A stretch of 64,000 nt of DNA from Limnohabitans sp. Jir72 (GCF_003063575.1 NZ_NESC01000002.1:302516-366515); one strand, 5' to 3'. Numbered from the stretch's first letter, positions 18,452 to 27,548 are shown. Notes: generated from the sequence alone by a model not told the origin. Numbers and translations: made by a program.

Positions 18452-19246
18452 TCACACCGAGAACTTCGGCGGACGCTTTTCGATGAACGCGTTCACCGCT
18501 TCGTGGTGATCGACGGTCATGTGGGCGATGGCCTGGTAACCCGCTGACAGTTCCAGCAGCGATTCAAGCGAGCTGCGCTCGCCTTCGCGCAGCAAACGCT
18601 TGGTCATGCGCAGCACCGCGCCAGGGTTGGCCGCGATCTTGCGTGCCAAGGCCAGCGCTTCGGGCAGCAACTGCTCAGGCGCCACGACGCGTGAGACCAG
18701 ACCGCAAGCCAGCGCCTGCTCGGCCGTCAAGGCTTCGCCCGTGAAAGCCATCTCGGCCGCTTTGGAGGCACCCACCGCACGCGGCAGCAACCAAGCGCCG
18801 CCGTCACCCGGCACGATGCCCACTTTGACAAAACTCTCGGCAAAGGTGGCTTTGTCCGACGCGATGCGGATGTCGCACATGCAGGTCAAGTCGAGCCCCG
18901 CGCCAATGGCCGGGCCGTTGATGGCAGCAATCACGGGCACGTCGAGGTTGTAAAGCGCCTTGGGCAGGCGCTGGATGCCGTTGCGGTACTCCTCGCGGAT
19001 CACGTCGGGTTTGAGTTGCTGCGTCTGATAACGCAACATGTCCTTGACGTTGCCGCCCGAGCTGAAGACCGGGCCTTCGGCGGTGAGGATCACCGCACGG
19101 ACGCTGGTGTCTTTGGCAATGTCGGCGCAGGCCTGCACAAATTCCTCGACCGCGGTGTTGCCCGTCAGGGCATTGCGGGTCTCGGGCTGGCTCATGGTGA
19201 GGATGGCGATGTGGCCCTCACGGGTGATGTTGAGAAAAGCGCTCAT
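18452..19246 (-). CDS. Enoyl-CoA hydratase/isomerase (crotonase family)
   Basis: A 264-residue crotonase-fold enzyme that would hydrate or isomerise an enoyl-CoA. Oxyanion-hole segments are FSSGGNVKDM and NGPAIGAGLDLTCMCDIRIA, followed by FAESFVKVGIVPGDGGAWLLP. The position usually held by the first catalytic Glu and its neighbours should be compared by alignment before naming the reaction. It is the last gene of a leftward acyl-CoA operon, 21 bases after the second acyl-CoA dehydrogenase gene. A decayed relative of this gene lies near 16.2 kb. Confidence 0.9.
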   Translation of the reverse strand: MSAFLNITREGHIAILTMSQPETRNALTGNTAVEEFVQACADIAKDTSVRAVILTAEGPVFSSGGNVKDMLRYQTQQLKPDVIREEYRNGIQRLPKALYNLDVPVIAAINGPAIGAGLDLTCMCDIRIASDKATFAESFVKVGIVPGDGGAWLLPRAVGASKAAEMAFTGEALTAEQALACGLVSRVVAPEQLLPEALALARKIAANPGAVLRMTKRLLREGERSSLESLLELSAGYQAIAHMTVDHHEAVNAFIEKRPPKFSV

Positions 19247-19267
19247 GAAGTTTCCTAAATAAATGGA

Positions 19268-20269
19268 TCAAACCACCGCATCGGTGAGTGAGCGGATCAG
19301 GTCCAGGCTCAAAGGCTCGGGGCTTTCCAGCAGGGCCTGGCCCATCACGTCGTGCCAGTAAGACTCTGACCCGGCCGCCTGCCGCCAGGCGTGCAGCCTG
19401 CGGGTGTACAGCTGCAGGTCAAACTCGCGTGTGAACCCAATCGCGCCGTGGATGGAATGGCTCAGCCCCGCGACTTCGAGTGCCGCCTCGCTGGTGCGCG
19501 CCTTGGCCATCGCCACGCGCAAACGGTCGGGCACCGCCCCCTCGGTGCGCAAGCCCAGTTGGGCGGCCATGCGCGCCGCAAAAGCGTGCTCGGACATCAC
19601 GCTGAGCTGGTGCTGGATCGCTTGGAATTTGCCAATCGGCTTGCCGAACTGCTGGCGATCGTTGGCGTACTGCAGCGTGCGGCTAAAGACCGTCATGAGC
19701 GCCCCAGCCAGTTGGGCGGCATACAGCGCCGCTTGCAGTGTCACCAGGTCGTGCGTGCCGGGCACCGCCTGTGCGGCGTCCCAGGCCGCTTGCGACCAGC
19801 TCATCTGCGCGTCCAGGCAAAACCCGGCCACTTGCATGTGGGCCTTGGCCACGGGCAGCAGGCGGCACACACCGCCACACGACACCAGCACCCAGTCGGC
19901 CTTGGCGACGCAGCGCACTTGGGCGCAGTGCAGTCGGCCATCTGCTTGCAGCTGGCCTGTGCCCAGGGCCACAGCGCCCTTTGGCGTCGGCACGCCCGCA
20001 TGGGCCATCAGGCCACGGGCCAGCAAGGTCTCGCCCAAAGGCACGGGCACGGCAAAGCTGCCGCACAACTCCAGCACCGCGTACACATCGGCCAAAGCCA
20101 GCCCTGCGCCCCCGGCAGATTCGGGCACCAGCGCATCGACAAAGCCCGAGTCTTCGAGCTGTTGCCACAAAGGGGCGTGGGCTTGCCCCGCTTCGATGGC
20201 GCGCACCACCGCAGGTGTGCAGTGGTCAGTGAGCAGCGCCTTGACGGCGTCGGAAAAAAGATCGTCCAT
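19268..20269 (-). CDS. Acyl-CoA dehydrogenase, short subunit
   Basis: A 333-residue FAD acyl-CoA dehydrogenase homologue, shorter than the typical 380. The N-terminal helical domain (LWQQLEDSGFVDALVPESAGG) and C-terminal domain (QYANDRQQFGKPIGKFQAIQ, IHGAIGFTREFDLQLYTRR) are clear, while the middle beta domain is reduced. Paired short and long dehydrogenase genes often encode heteromeric enzymes acting on bulky side-chain acyl-CoAs, as in steroid catabolism. That pairing is inferred here from adjacency (12-base gap to the partner). Confidence 0.9.
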   Translation of the reverse strand: MDDLFSDAVKALLTDHCTPAVVRAIEAGQAHAPLWQQLEDSGFVDALVPESAGGAGLALADVYAVLELCGSFAVPVPLGETLLARGLMAHAGVPTPKGAVALGTGQLQADGRLHCAQVRCVAKADWVLVSCGGVCRLLPVAKAHMQVAGFCLDAQMSWSQAAWDAAQAVPGTHDLVTLQAALYAAQLAGALMTVFSRTLQYANDRQQFGKPIGKFQAIQHQLSVMSEHAFAARMAAQLGLRTEGAVPDRLRVAMAKARTSEAALEVAGLSHSIHGAIGFTREFDLQLYTRRLHAWRQAAGSESYWHDVMGQALLESPEPLSLDLIRSLTDAVV

Positions 20270-20281
20270 GGTGTTTCCCTT

Positions 20282-21439
20282 TCAGCGCAAGCCCAGGCCG
20301 CGCGCAATCATGCCGCGCAGGATGTCGCGTGTGCCGCCACGCAGCGAGTAGCTGGGCGCGACCTGCGTGATGTAGTTGAGCGTGTTGAGCAACTCGGCGG
20401 GCACATCGGCAGCGTCGCGCGAGAAGAGGTCGTCGGCAATCGCCGCCGGGATCAGCTGCTCCACGCCCGTGCCCAGGTCCTTGACCAGGGCCGCTTCGAC
20501 CACCGGGCTTTCGCCCCGCGTGAGCTTTTCGGTGATGGCCACCGACATGGCGCGCAGCGGCGCCAGCTGGCTCAGGATCTTGCCCGCCAGGCGCTGCGCC
20601 TGCGGTGTGCGGCCTTGGGGGGTGCGCACATAGGCCAGCCACTCGTCAAACAAGGCGATGCTGGAGTACAAGCGCTCGGGGCCGCTGCGCTCGAACGCCA
20701 GCTCGGCCGTGACCTGGTCCCAGCCGCCGCCTTCGTCGCCCACCAGGGCATCCGGCCCCAGCTGCACCTTGTCAAAAAAGACTTCACAAAAATGGCTGTC
20801 GCCCGACTGGTCGACGATGGGCCGCACGGTGACGCCGGGCAAGGACAAGTCCACGATCACTTGCGACAAGCCTTTTTGGCGCTCACCCGCTTCGCCACTG
20901 GTGCGCACCAGCGCGATCATGAAGTGGCAGTTGTGGGCGTTGGTGGTCCAGATCTTCTGGCCGTTCAGCAGCCAACCCGCGTCATTGGGCACCGCACGGG
21001 TGCGCACACTGGCCAGGTCGGAGCCCGAACCGGGCTCGCTCATGCCGATGCAAAAGAACGCCTCGCCCCGGCAGATCGCGGGCAGGTAGCGCTGCTTTTG
21101 CGCTTCGGTACCGTACTTGAGCAGCAAGGGGCCGCTTTGACGGTCGGCGATCCAGTGCGAACCCACGGGCGCGCCAAAGTTCAAGAACTCCTCGACCAGC
21201 ACATAGCGCGCAAACGCGCTGCGCCCAGCGCCGCCATAAGCTGGCGGGAAAGTGATGCCCAGCCAACCCCTGCGCCCGAGCTCGCGGCTGAATGCCGGGT
21301 CATAGCCCGACCAGGAGCGGGCGCGCACATGCGCGGGCACGCCGCGCATGGCCTCCAGCAAAAAGGCCCGCACCTCTTGGCGCAGGGCTTCGTCTGGCGC
21401 AGGAATGGCCGACGGGTTCAACGAATCAAGCTGGCTCAT
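20282..21439 (-). CDS. Acyl-CoA dehydrogenase, long subunit
   Basis: A 385-residue FAD-dependent dehydrogenase introducing a 2,3 double bond into acyl-CoA. Signatures: GWLGITFPPAYGGAG, CIGMSEPGSGSDLASVRT (FAD/substrate region), WTTNAHNCHFMIALVRT, and the C-terminal YSLRGGTRDILRGMIARGLG typical of the family. It overlaps the upstream CoA-transferase gene by four bases and precedes the short dehydrogenase. Together with the hydratases it gives a beta-oxidation-like module. Confidence 0.93.
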   Translation of the reverse strand: MSQLDSLNPSAIPAPDEALRQEVRAFLLEAMRGVPAHVRARSWSGYDPAFSRELGRRGWLGITFPPAYGGAGRSAFARYVLVEEFLNFGAPVGSHWIADRQSGPLLLKYGTEAQKQRYLPAICRGEAFFCIGMSEPGSGSDLASVRTRAVPNDAGWLLNGQKIWTTNAHNCHFMIALVRTSGEAGERQKGLSQVIVDLSLPGVTVRPIVDQSGDSHFCEVFFDKVQLGPDALVGDEGGGWDQVTAELAFERSGPERLYSSIALFDEWLAYVRTPQGRTPQAQRLAGKILSQLAPLRAMSVAITEKLTRGESPVVEAALVKDLGTGVEQLIPAAIADDLFSRDAADVPAELLNTLNYITQVAPSYSLRGGTRDILRGMIARGLGLR

Positions 21440-22689
21440 GCCAACACCCCTTTTTCAAACAAAGTTGTCATGGTCTCTTCGTCCAGCGCCAAGATATCGC
21501 CCAGCACCTCGCGGGTGTGCTGCCCCAAGAGCGGCGGCGCGTGGCGGTACTGCACGGGCGTGTCCGACAGGCGGATCGGACTGGCCACCAAGGCCACGTC
21601 GTCACGCGCGGCGTGGTCCATGTGGATCTGCATGCCACGGGCCTGGACCTGCGGGTCTTCAAACACATCGGCCAAAGTGTTGATGGGGCCGCAAGGCACG
21701 CCTGCCGATTCGAGCAAAGCCACCCACTCGCGCGTGCTGCGGGTCACGGTCAGTGCGCGCATCAACTCGATCAGGGCCACGCGGTTTTGCACGCGTGCGG
21801 CGTTGGTCACAAAGCGCGCATCACCTGCCCATTCGGGTCGCCCGGCGGTTTTGCAAAAACGGGCGAACTGCCCGTCGTTGCCCATGGCCAAAATCATGTG
21901 GCCGTCGGCCGTTGGAAAGTCTTGGTAGGGCACCGTGTTCGGGTGGGCGTTGCCCATGCGCTGGGGGGCCAAGCCGCTGTGCAGGTAGTTCATCGACTGG
22001 TTGGCGAGGCACGCCACACCCACGTCGAGCAAAGCCAAGTCGATGTGCTGACCGCGACCCGTCACCTCACGGGCTTGCAGGGCGGCCAGGATGCTGGTGC
22101 TGGCGTACAGGCCCGTCAAGATGTCGGTGAGCGCCACACCCACCTTCATGGGGCCTGCGCCCGGCGTGCCGTCGGGTTGACCCGTGATGCTCATGAGCCC
22201 GCCCATGCCCTGAATCAAAAAGTCATAGCCTGCCCGCTGGGCATAAGGGCCCGTCTGGCCAAAGCCCGTCACCGAGCAGTACACCAGCCGGGGGTGGATG
22301 GCGTGCAGCGTGTCGTAGTCCAGCCCGTACTGCTGCAGGCTGCCCACCTTGAAGTTCTCGATCAGCACATCGCATTGCAGTGCCAAGTCACGCACCAGCT
22401 GCTGGCCTTCGGCACTGCTCAAGTCGACGGCAATCGACTTCTTGTTGCGGTTGGTGCAAAGGTAATAGGCCGCGTCGCGCGTGGGTTCACCCTGTGCGTC
22501 TTTCAGGTAAGGCGGGCCCCAAGTGCGGGTGTCGTCACCTGTCTCGGGGCGCTCGACCTTGATGATCTCGGCCCCCAAGTCGCCCAAGGTTTGCGCGGCC
22601 CACGGACCCGCCAACACGCGCGACAAGTCGAGCACGCGGATGTGCGAGAGCGCGCCGCGTGGGGGGGTGTCTGCGCTGGCAGCCGTCAT
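21436..22689 (-). CDS. CaiB/BaiF (class III) CoA-transferase
   Basis: A 417-residue family III CoA-transferase moving CoA from a donor thioester to a free acid. The opening IRVLDLSRVLAGPWAAQTLG followed by DLGAEIIKVERP, then TRNKKSIAVDLSSAEGQQL-type and YCSVTGFGQTGPYAQRAGYD segments, are family hallmarks. It shares four-base overlaps with the Bug receptor gene upstream and the dehydrogenase gene downstream, so it sits in the middle of a coupled operon. The acid substrate is unknown. Confidence 0.93.
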   Translation of the reverse strand: MTAASADTPPRGALSHIRVLDLSRVLAGPWAAQTLGDLGAEIIKVERPETGDDTRTWGPPYLKDAQGEPTRDAAYYLCTNRNKKSIAVDLSSAEGQQLVRDLALQCDVLIENFKVGSLQQYGLDYDTLHAIHPRLVYCSVTGFGQTGPYAQRAGYDFLIQGMGGLMSITGQPDGTPGAGPMKVGVALTDILTGLYASTSILAALQAREVTGRGQHIDLALLDVGVACLANQSMNYLHSGLAPQRMGNAHPNTVPYQDFPTADGHMILAMGNDGQFARFCKTAGRPEWAGDARFVTNAARVQNRVALIELMRALTVTRSTREWVALLESAGVPCGPINTLADVFEDPQVQARGMQIHMDHAARDDVALVASPIRLSDTPVQYRHAPPLLGQHTREVLGDILALDEETMTTLFEKGVLA

Positions 22690-23693
22690 TGCTGCTCCAC
22701 CTTGGCGCTGGCGGCAATGCGTTTCCAGAGCTTGATCTCGGCCGCCTGGAAGGTGCGCATTTCTTCGGGACCACCGTTCATCACCTCAGCACCCAAGCGC
22801 TCATAAAACTCACGGGTTTCGGGCAGGCGCTCGATGGCGGTGAGCAAACTGGCGAGCTTGTCGGTTTCGGCCTTGGGCGTCTTGACCGACACCATGGCCC
22901 CCACCCATGTGTAGGCAGTGAAGCCCGGCACACCCGCTTCGGTGGCGGTGGGCACCGCAGGCAGTGTGGGCGAGCGCTGCTCTGACGCAAAAGCCAGTGC
23001 GCGCAGCTTGCCCGCCTTGACCATCTCTTGCGCGCTCGTCATCTCAGCAAAGGCAAACTGCACCGTGCCTGCGGTCACCGCAGACACCACTTCGCTGGCC
23101 CCCTTGAACGGCACATGCATCGCCTGGATGCGGGTGGCATCGTTGAAGGCCTCGGCCATCAACTGGTAACCGGCAGAGCCCGCACCGTAATTAAACTGCC
23201 CGGGTTTGGCCTTGGCGGCCGCCACCAGTTCGGCCACGGTCTTGTACTCGGACTGGGCCGGCACGATGAGCAACGACGCGGCGCGCATCATCATGGTCAG
23301 CGGCGCGAAGTCGGCCACCGGGTCATAGGGCAAAGACTTGAACAGCGCGGCATTGACCGCCAGCGTGGAGTTGCTGCCCACAAAGACGGTGTAGCCGTCC
23401 GCTGGGGCGCTTTGCACTGCACGCACGGCGATGAAGCCGTTGGCACCGGGCTTGTTGTCCACCACCACGGTCTGGCCCGTCATCTCGGTCAGCTTTTTCG
23501 CGAAGTAACGCGCCGAGGTGTCGGTGCCGCTGCCCGGCGGGAACGGCACCACAAAGCGCAAAGGCTTGGAGGGGAAAGCCGCCGCTTGTGATGCAGGTGC
23601 AGTGGTCTGGGCGTGCACCGTCGTTGCGCCCAGGGTTGCGGCCAGCAGGGCGGCTGTCATGAGTGCGTGGGTGACTTGTCGGCGTGGGGTCAT
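22686..23693 (-). CDS. Bug-family tripartite tricarboxylate transporter receptor
   Basis: Periplasmic solute receptor, 335 residues, with a signal peptide ending at VHAQ. The start is at the ATG preceded by AGGAGACCCACC. Bug signatures: FPSKPLRFVVPFPPGSGTDT and VVVDNKPGANGFIAVRAVQS, then FVGSNSTLAVNAALFKSLPYD. Bug proteins bind small organic acids for TctAB-type transporters, but no tctA or tctB lies in this window. It overlaps the CoA-transferase gene by four bases, suggesting that the ligand is the acid the operon degrades. Confidence 0.93.
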   Translation of the reverse strand: MTPRRQVTHALMTAALLAATLGATTVHAQTTAPASQAAAFPSKPLRFVVPFPPGSGTDTSARYFAKKLTEMTGQTVVVDNKPGANGFIAVRAVQSAPADGYTVFVGSNSTLAVNAALFKSLPYDPVADFAPLTMMMRAASLLIVPAQSEYKTVAELVAAAKAKPGQFNYGAGSAGYQLMAEAFNDATRIQAMHVPFKGASEVVSAVTAGTVQFAFAEMTSAQEMVKAGKLRALAFASEQRSPTLPAVPTATEAGVPGFTAYTWVGAMVSVKTPKAETDKLASLLTAIERLPETREFYERLGAEVMNGGPEEMRTFQAAEIKLWKRIAASAKVEQQ

Positions 23694-23726
23694 GGTGGGT
23701 CTCCTGATGCTGGGCATCGTGGTTTG

Positions 23727-24710
23727 TTATTCGAGCGTCACGCCCGTGGCCTTGACGACCGCAGCCCAGCGGGCCAGCTCTTTCTTCACGTAGGCACCGT
23801 ATTCCTCAGGGGTCGAGCCCAGCGGTTCGGCGCCTTGCAGGGCCAGTTTTTCCTTGACCTCGGTGCTTTGCAGGGCCTTGTTGATTTCGGCATTCAGCCG
23901 CTGCACCACCGCCTTGGGTGTGTTGGCGGGCACCATGATGCCCTGCCATGCGCCCGCCTCAAAGCCGGGCATCACGGTCTCGGCCAGCGTGGGCACTTCG
24001 GGGAAGAGCGACATGCGCTGGCTGGTGGTGACCGCCAGCAGTTTCAGGCGCTTTTCTTTCACAAACGGCATCACCGAGTTGATGGTGTCGGTCATGAACT
24101 GGATCTGCCCTGCGACCAGGTCCACGTCGGCCGGGGCGCTGCCACGGTAAGGCACATGCGTGGCGTCGATGTCGTGGTGCCGCACCAGCTGAAAAGCGGC
24201 CAAGTGCGTCACGTTGCCGTTGCCTGCCGAGCCATAGGACAGCTTGCCGGGGTTGGCTTTGGCGTAGGCGATGAACTCGCGCACGTTGTTGGCCGGCACG
24301 GCAGGGTTGACCACCAAGGCCAGGGGCACCACGGCCGTGAGCGCCACGGGCGCAAGGTCCCGCTGCACGTCATAGGCCAGGCTCTTGTAGAGCGCTGGGC
24401 TCAAGGTGATGGACGAGGTGTTGTAGAGCACGGTGTAACCATCGGCAGCGGCCTTGGCTGCGGCCACCGCTGCAATGTTGCCGTTGGCACCGGGCTTGTT
24501 GTCGATCACGATGGACTGGCCCATCTGCTCCGACATTTTCTTGGCCAGCACACGCGCCACCAGATCGGTGGGGCCGCCCGGCGGAAAGGGCACGAGCAGG
24601 GTGATGGGTTTGCTCGGGTAAGCCTGCGCCCAGGCGGCCACTGGCAAGCAAGCCGCAGCAGTCAGGCCCAACAAAGTTCTGCGCAAAGTGCTGGTGATGT
24701 TCATGGTCAT
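23727..24710 (-). CDS. Bug-family tripartite tricarboxylate transporter receptor
   Basis: A 327-residue receptor with signal peptide (cleavage near AWAQ) and Bug hallmarks YPSKPITLLVPFPPGGPTDL, IDNKPGANGNIAAVAAAKA and ALYKSLAYDVQRDLAPVALT. The start ATG follows AGGAGAC. It stands next to a second Bug gene in the same orientation; tandem receptors with different binding pockets would widen the acid range of one operon. Ligand unknown. Confidence 0.93.
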   Translation of the reverse strand: MTMNITSTLRRTLLGLTAAACLPVAAWAQAYPSKPITLLVPFPPGGPTDLVARVLAKKMSEQMGQSIVIDNKPGANGNIAAVAAAKAAADGYTVLYNTSSITLSPALYKSLAYDVQRDLAPVALTAVVPLALVVNPAVPANNVREFIAYAKANPGKLSYGSAGNGNVTHLAAFQLVRHHDIDATHVPYRGSAPADVDLVAGQIQFMTDTINSVMPFVKEKRLKLLAVTTSQRMSLFPEVPTLAETVMPGFEAGAWQGIMVPANTPKAVVQRLNAEINKALQSTEVKEKLALQGAEPLGSTPEEYGAYVKKELARWAAVVKATGVTLE

Positions 24711-24744
24711 GTCTCCTTGTAGGGTTCGGATGTTTTCGAGGCGC

Positions 24745-25242
24745 TCAATCGGCCTTGCGCCCAGCCAGCAAACGGGTGGCGGTGTAGGTCATGACGGGCG
24801 TGCCGTGCTGGTTGAACACGTCGATGCGCGACGTGACCACGGCGCGGCCGCTGCGTGAGGTAGGACGGATGTCGGTCACCTCGATCACGGCCTCGATGGT
24901 GTCGCCCACCACCACAGGTGCCAAAATTTTCTGGTGCAGCTCCAGCATGGCCAGGCCCGTGCCCTGGATCATGGTCTGCAAGATGAAGCCTTCGATCAGG
25001 GTGTAGGTGAGTGCGCCAGGCACAGGTCGCCCGGCCATCGCGCCGCCTTCGTAGCCTTCTTCGATGAAGATGGCTTCGAGCATGCCCGTGACCGAAATGA
25101 AGTTGACCAGATCGGTCTCGGTGATGGTGCGCCGGAAGGTGCGCATGCGCTGACCAACCGTGAGGTCTTGCCAGACAAAGCCGCGCCCCAGCTGAGGCAA
25201 ATTGCGGTCCACCGCCGCTGTCGAAAACGCTGCGCTGCTCAT
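24745..25242 (-). CDS. MaoC-like hot-dog dehydratase
   Basis: A 165-residue single hot-dog domain, (R)-enoyl-CoA hydratase type. RRTITETDLVNFISVTGMLE corresponds to the MaoC hydratase segment (D-x-x-x-F), followed by RPVPGALTYTLIEGFI, then PVVVGDTIEAVIEVTDIRPT and SGRAVVTSRIDVFNQHG. The catalytic Asp/His pair of MaoC is not obvious, since a Glu-Ala-Ile stretch replaces the usual NP-x-H region, so it may be a hydratase variant or a thioester-binding protein. It overlaps the CoA-transferase gene by four bases. Confidence 0.82.
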   Translation of the reverse strand: MSSAAFSTAAVDRNLPQLGRGFVWQDLTVGQRMRTFRRTITETDLVNFISVTGMLEAIFIEEGYEGGAMAGRPVPGALTYTLIEGFILQTMIQGTGLAMLELHQKILAPVVVGDTIEAVIEVTDIRPTSRSGRAVVTSRIDVFNQHGTPVMTYTATRLLAGRKAD

Positions 25243-26456
25243 GGGGGTGAAACTCCGGAATCGTTGGAATGGGGGGGGGCCACGGCCGCGCCGCTGCCCA
25301 GCATGGCGTCGATCTGCGCAGCAGACAAGCCCGCAGCGGACAGCAGGTCGCGCGTGTGTTCGCCCAGGCGCGGCGGCAGCGCCACGGGCGGGCGCTGGCC
25401 GTTGAAGCGCACGGGCACCCCCGGAAAGCGCACCTCGCCCATGGCGGGGTCTTGCACCGACTCGAAAAACCCGGTGGCCAACAAATGCGGGTCCTGCGGT
25501 AAATCATCGAGACGCCCCACGGGCGCTGCCGGGATTTCGAGCCGCTCACAAGTGGCAATCCAGTAGGCAGTGTCGTGCTTCTGCACAAAACCGGACGTGA
25601 GTTCAAGCAACTCGGCAATGTGCTTGGTGCGCTGCGCGATGTCGGCAAAGCGCGGGTCCGCGGCCAGGTCGGGGCGGCCCACCTCGGCAAAGAAACGCTG
25701 CCAGTGGGTGGTGGTGTAGGGCATCATGGCCACATGGCCATCGGCCGTGCGGTAAGGCTTGCGCCAAGGCGCCAGCACACGCGGGTAACCCGCGCCCGAC
25801 AGCGGCGGCACAAAGTGCTGACCGTAAAAGTGCTCCACCAGATTGAAGCCCACCATGGACTCGAACATCGGAATCTCGACCAACGCCCCCTCGCCCGTGC
25901 GCTCGCGCTGCATCAGGGCGGCCAAGATGGCGTGCGCGGCCACATGGCCGCAGGTCTTGTCGGCGGCGATGGTGGGCAGGTAGCGCGCCTCGCCCGTCTG
26001 CCGCTCCATCAGGTCGGCCAGACCCGACATGCCCTGGATCACATCGTCGTAAGCGGGTCGGCCCGCATAAGGCCCCGGCAAAAAACCCAACAAGCTGGCG
26101 TACACCAGCCGGGGATGGCGTTGGCGCAGCGTGTCCGGGTCGATGCCCAGCGCCGCGAGTTTTTGGGGCCGCATGCTGTGCATGAACACGTCGGCCGAAT
26201 CGACCAAGGCCTGCAGCGCCTGCTGGGCGGCGGCCTGCTTGAGGTCGAGCACCAGGCTCTTTTTGCTGCGGTTGGCGCCCATGAACATGGCGGCCATGCC
26301 CGGCTCCAAGCCCGGGCCCGTGTGGCGGGTCGAATCGCCCTCGGGCGGCTCGACCTTGATGACTTCGGCACCATAGTCGGCCAGCACCTGGCTGGCCAAG
26401 GGGCCAAAGATCACGCTCGACAGGTCCAGGACCCGAATTCCTTGAAGTGGCTGCAT
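25239..26456 (-). CDS. CaiB/BaiF (class III) CoA-transferase
   Basis: A 405-residue CoA-transferase with IRVLDLSSVIFGPLASQVLA and DYGAEVIKVEPPEGDSTRHT, the NRSKKSLVLDLKQ stretch and AYDDVIQGMSGLADLMERQT. First gene of the leftward catabolic operon, divergent from a LysR gene across a 96-base gap. The operon has two distinct CoA-transferases, which suggests either two substrates or a CoA exchange with the end product. Confidence 0.92.
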   Translation of the reverse strand: MQPLQGIRVLDLSSVIFGPLASQVLADYGAEVIKVEPPEGDSTRHTGPGLEPGMAAMFMGANRSKKSLVLDLKQAAAQQALQALVDSADVFMHSMRPQKLAALGIDPDTLRQRHPRLVYASLLGFLPGPYAGRPAYDDVIQGMSGLADLMERQTGEARYLPTIAADKTCGHVAAHAILAALMQRERTGEGALVEIPMFESMVGFNLVEHFYGQHFVPPLSGAGYPRVLAPWRKPYRTADGHVAMMPYTTTHWQRFFAEVGRPDLAADPRFADIAQRTKHIAELLELTSGFVQKHDTAYWIATCERLEIPAAPVGRLDDLPQDPHLLATGFFESVQDPAMGEVRFPGVPVRFNGQRPPVALPPRLGEHTRDLLSAAGLSAAQIDAMLGSGAAVAPPHSNDSGVSPP

Positions 26457-26533
26457 ACCTGAGAAGAAGGGGTGTATTGCAGCCCATTATTTCTGCCGCA
26501 GGTGTTTTCGTCTAATATTTGTTTTCACCTCTG

Positions 26534-26552
26534 TGATAGCTATTGGATATCA
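26534..26552. promoter_or_regulatory. Candidate LysR operator abutting the lysR start codon
   Basis: The palindrome TGATA-N9-TATCA ends on the base before the LysR ATG and has the T-N11-A form usual for LysR-type sites. Its place over the translation start fits autoregulation and control of the divergent CoA-transferase operon. Seen directly; function is inferred. Confidence 0.4.
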
Positions 26553-27467
26553 ATGGACACCCGCCAACTGCGCCACTTTGTGGCCCTTGCCGAAACCCTG
26601 AACTACCACCGCGCGGCCGAGCGGCTGCACATCTCGCAGCCGCCGCTGTCGGCTTCGATCCGTAAACTCGAAGAAGAGCTGGGCGTGCGTTTGTTTGAAC
26701 GCACGCGGCGCGGCACCCACCTCACGCCGGCGGGCGAGGCGGCGCTGGCCGATGCCCGCCGCGCGCTGTTTCACACCGAGCAGTTCGGCCGCACGGCCGC
26801 CGCCACAGCGCGGGGCGAAGCGGGCACGCTGCGCATCGGCTTCATCGGTTCGGCCACCTATTCGCTCATGCCCCGGCTGATGCCGCTGTTTCGCGCACGC
26901 TACCCCGACGTCGAGTTGGTGCTGAGCGAATCCACCACGCAACGGCTGATCGAGCAGGTGGAGCAGGGCGATCTGGACGCGGGGCTGCTGCGCTTTCCGA
27001 TGGTGCAAGCCACCCAGGCCCGCATGACGCCCATCGAGCGCGATGTGTTTGTGGCCGCACTGCCCGAAGGCCACCCGCTGCTGGCCAAGCCCAAGCTCAA
27101 GCTGTCGGACCTCGCCAGCGAAGCGTTTGTCATGTACAGCGCCCAGGCGGTGCCAGGCCTGCACGCGATGGCCTTGCTCGCTTGCCAGCAAGCGGGCTTT
27201 GTGCCGCAGGTGCAGCAAGAAGCCGTGCAGGTGCAAACCGTGGTCAGCCTGGTCGAGAGCGGGCTGGGCGTGGCCCTGGTGCCCTCGGTGGCCACACGCC
27301 ACGCCATGCCGGGCGTGGTGTTCCGCAAGGTGCACGGGCCAGGCGCAGCCACCGAAATTGGCATTGCCCTGCTGTGGCGCCCCGACACCGAAACACCTGC
27401 GGCACGCAGGTTCCGGGAGACACTGATGAGCTTGGAAAACCCTCGTATCCAGTTCGCGACAGGCTGA
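26553..27467 (+). CDS. LysR-family transcriptional regulator
   Basis: A 304-residue regulator: N-terminal winged helix-turn-helix (MDTRQLRHFVALAETLNYHR, AAERLHISQPPLSASIRKLE, ELGVRLFERTRRGTHLT) and a C-terminal co-inducer-binding domain starting LRIGFIGSATYSLMPRLMPL. The shorter start is chosen because MDTRQLRHF is the standard LysR opening. It is divergent from the acyl-CoA operon and upstream of the D-aminoacylase and Bug genes, so it may control both. BenM/CatM-like proteins are the nearest style by eye. Confidence 0.93.
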   Translation: MDTRQLRHFVALAETLNYHRAAERLHISQPPLSASIRKLEEELGVRLFERTRRGTHLTPAGEAALADARRALFHTEQFGRTAAATARGEAGTLRIGFIGSATYSLMPRLMPLFRARYPDVELVLSESTTQRLIEQVEQGDLDAGLLRFPMVQATQARMTPIERDVFVAALPEGHPLLAKPKLKLSDLASEAFVMYSAQAVPGLHAMALLACQQAGFVPQVQQEAVQVQTVVSLVESGLGVALVPSVATRHAMPGVVFRKVHGPGAATEIGIALLWRPDTETPAARRFRETLMSLENPRIQFATG

Positions 27468-27548
27468 ACAAAGCAAGTGCTTATAGTGAAAAAAGGCAGC
27501 GGGCATGGCCCCCGCACGCCATCACCACACACGCAAGGCTTTTGACAG

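Noticed and set aside
19391..21928. Very long open frame on the plus strand opposite the two acyl-CoA dehydrogenase genes
   Set aside because: It mirrors the codon bias of the real minus-strand genes; the translation is low-complexity Ala/Arg/Gly/His-rich with no domain and no ribosome site.
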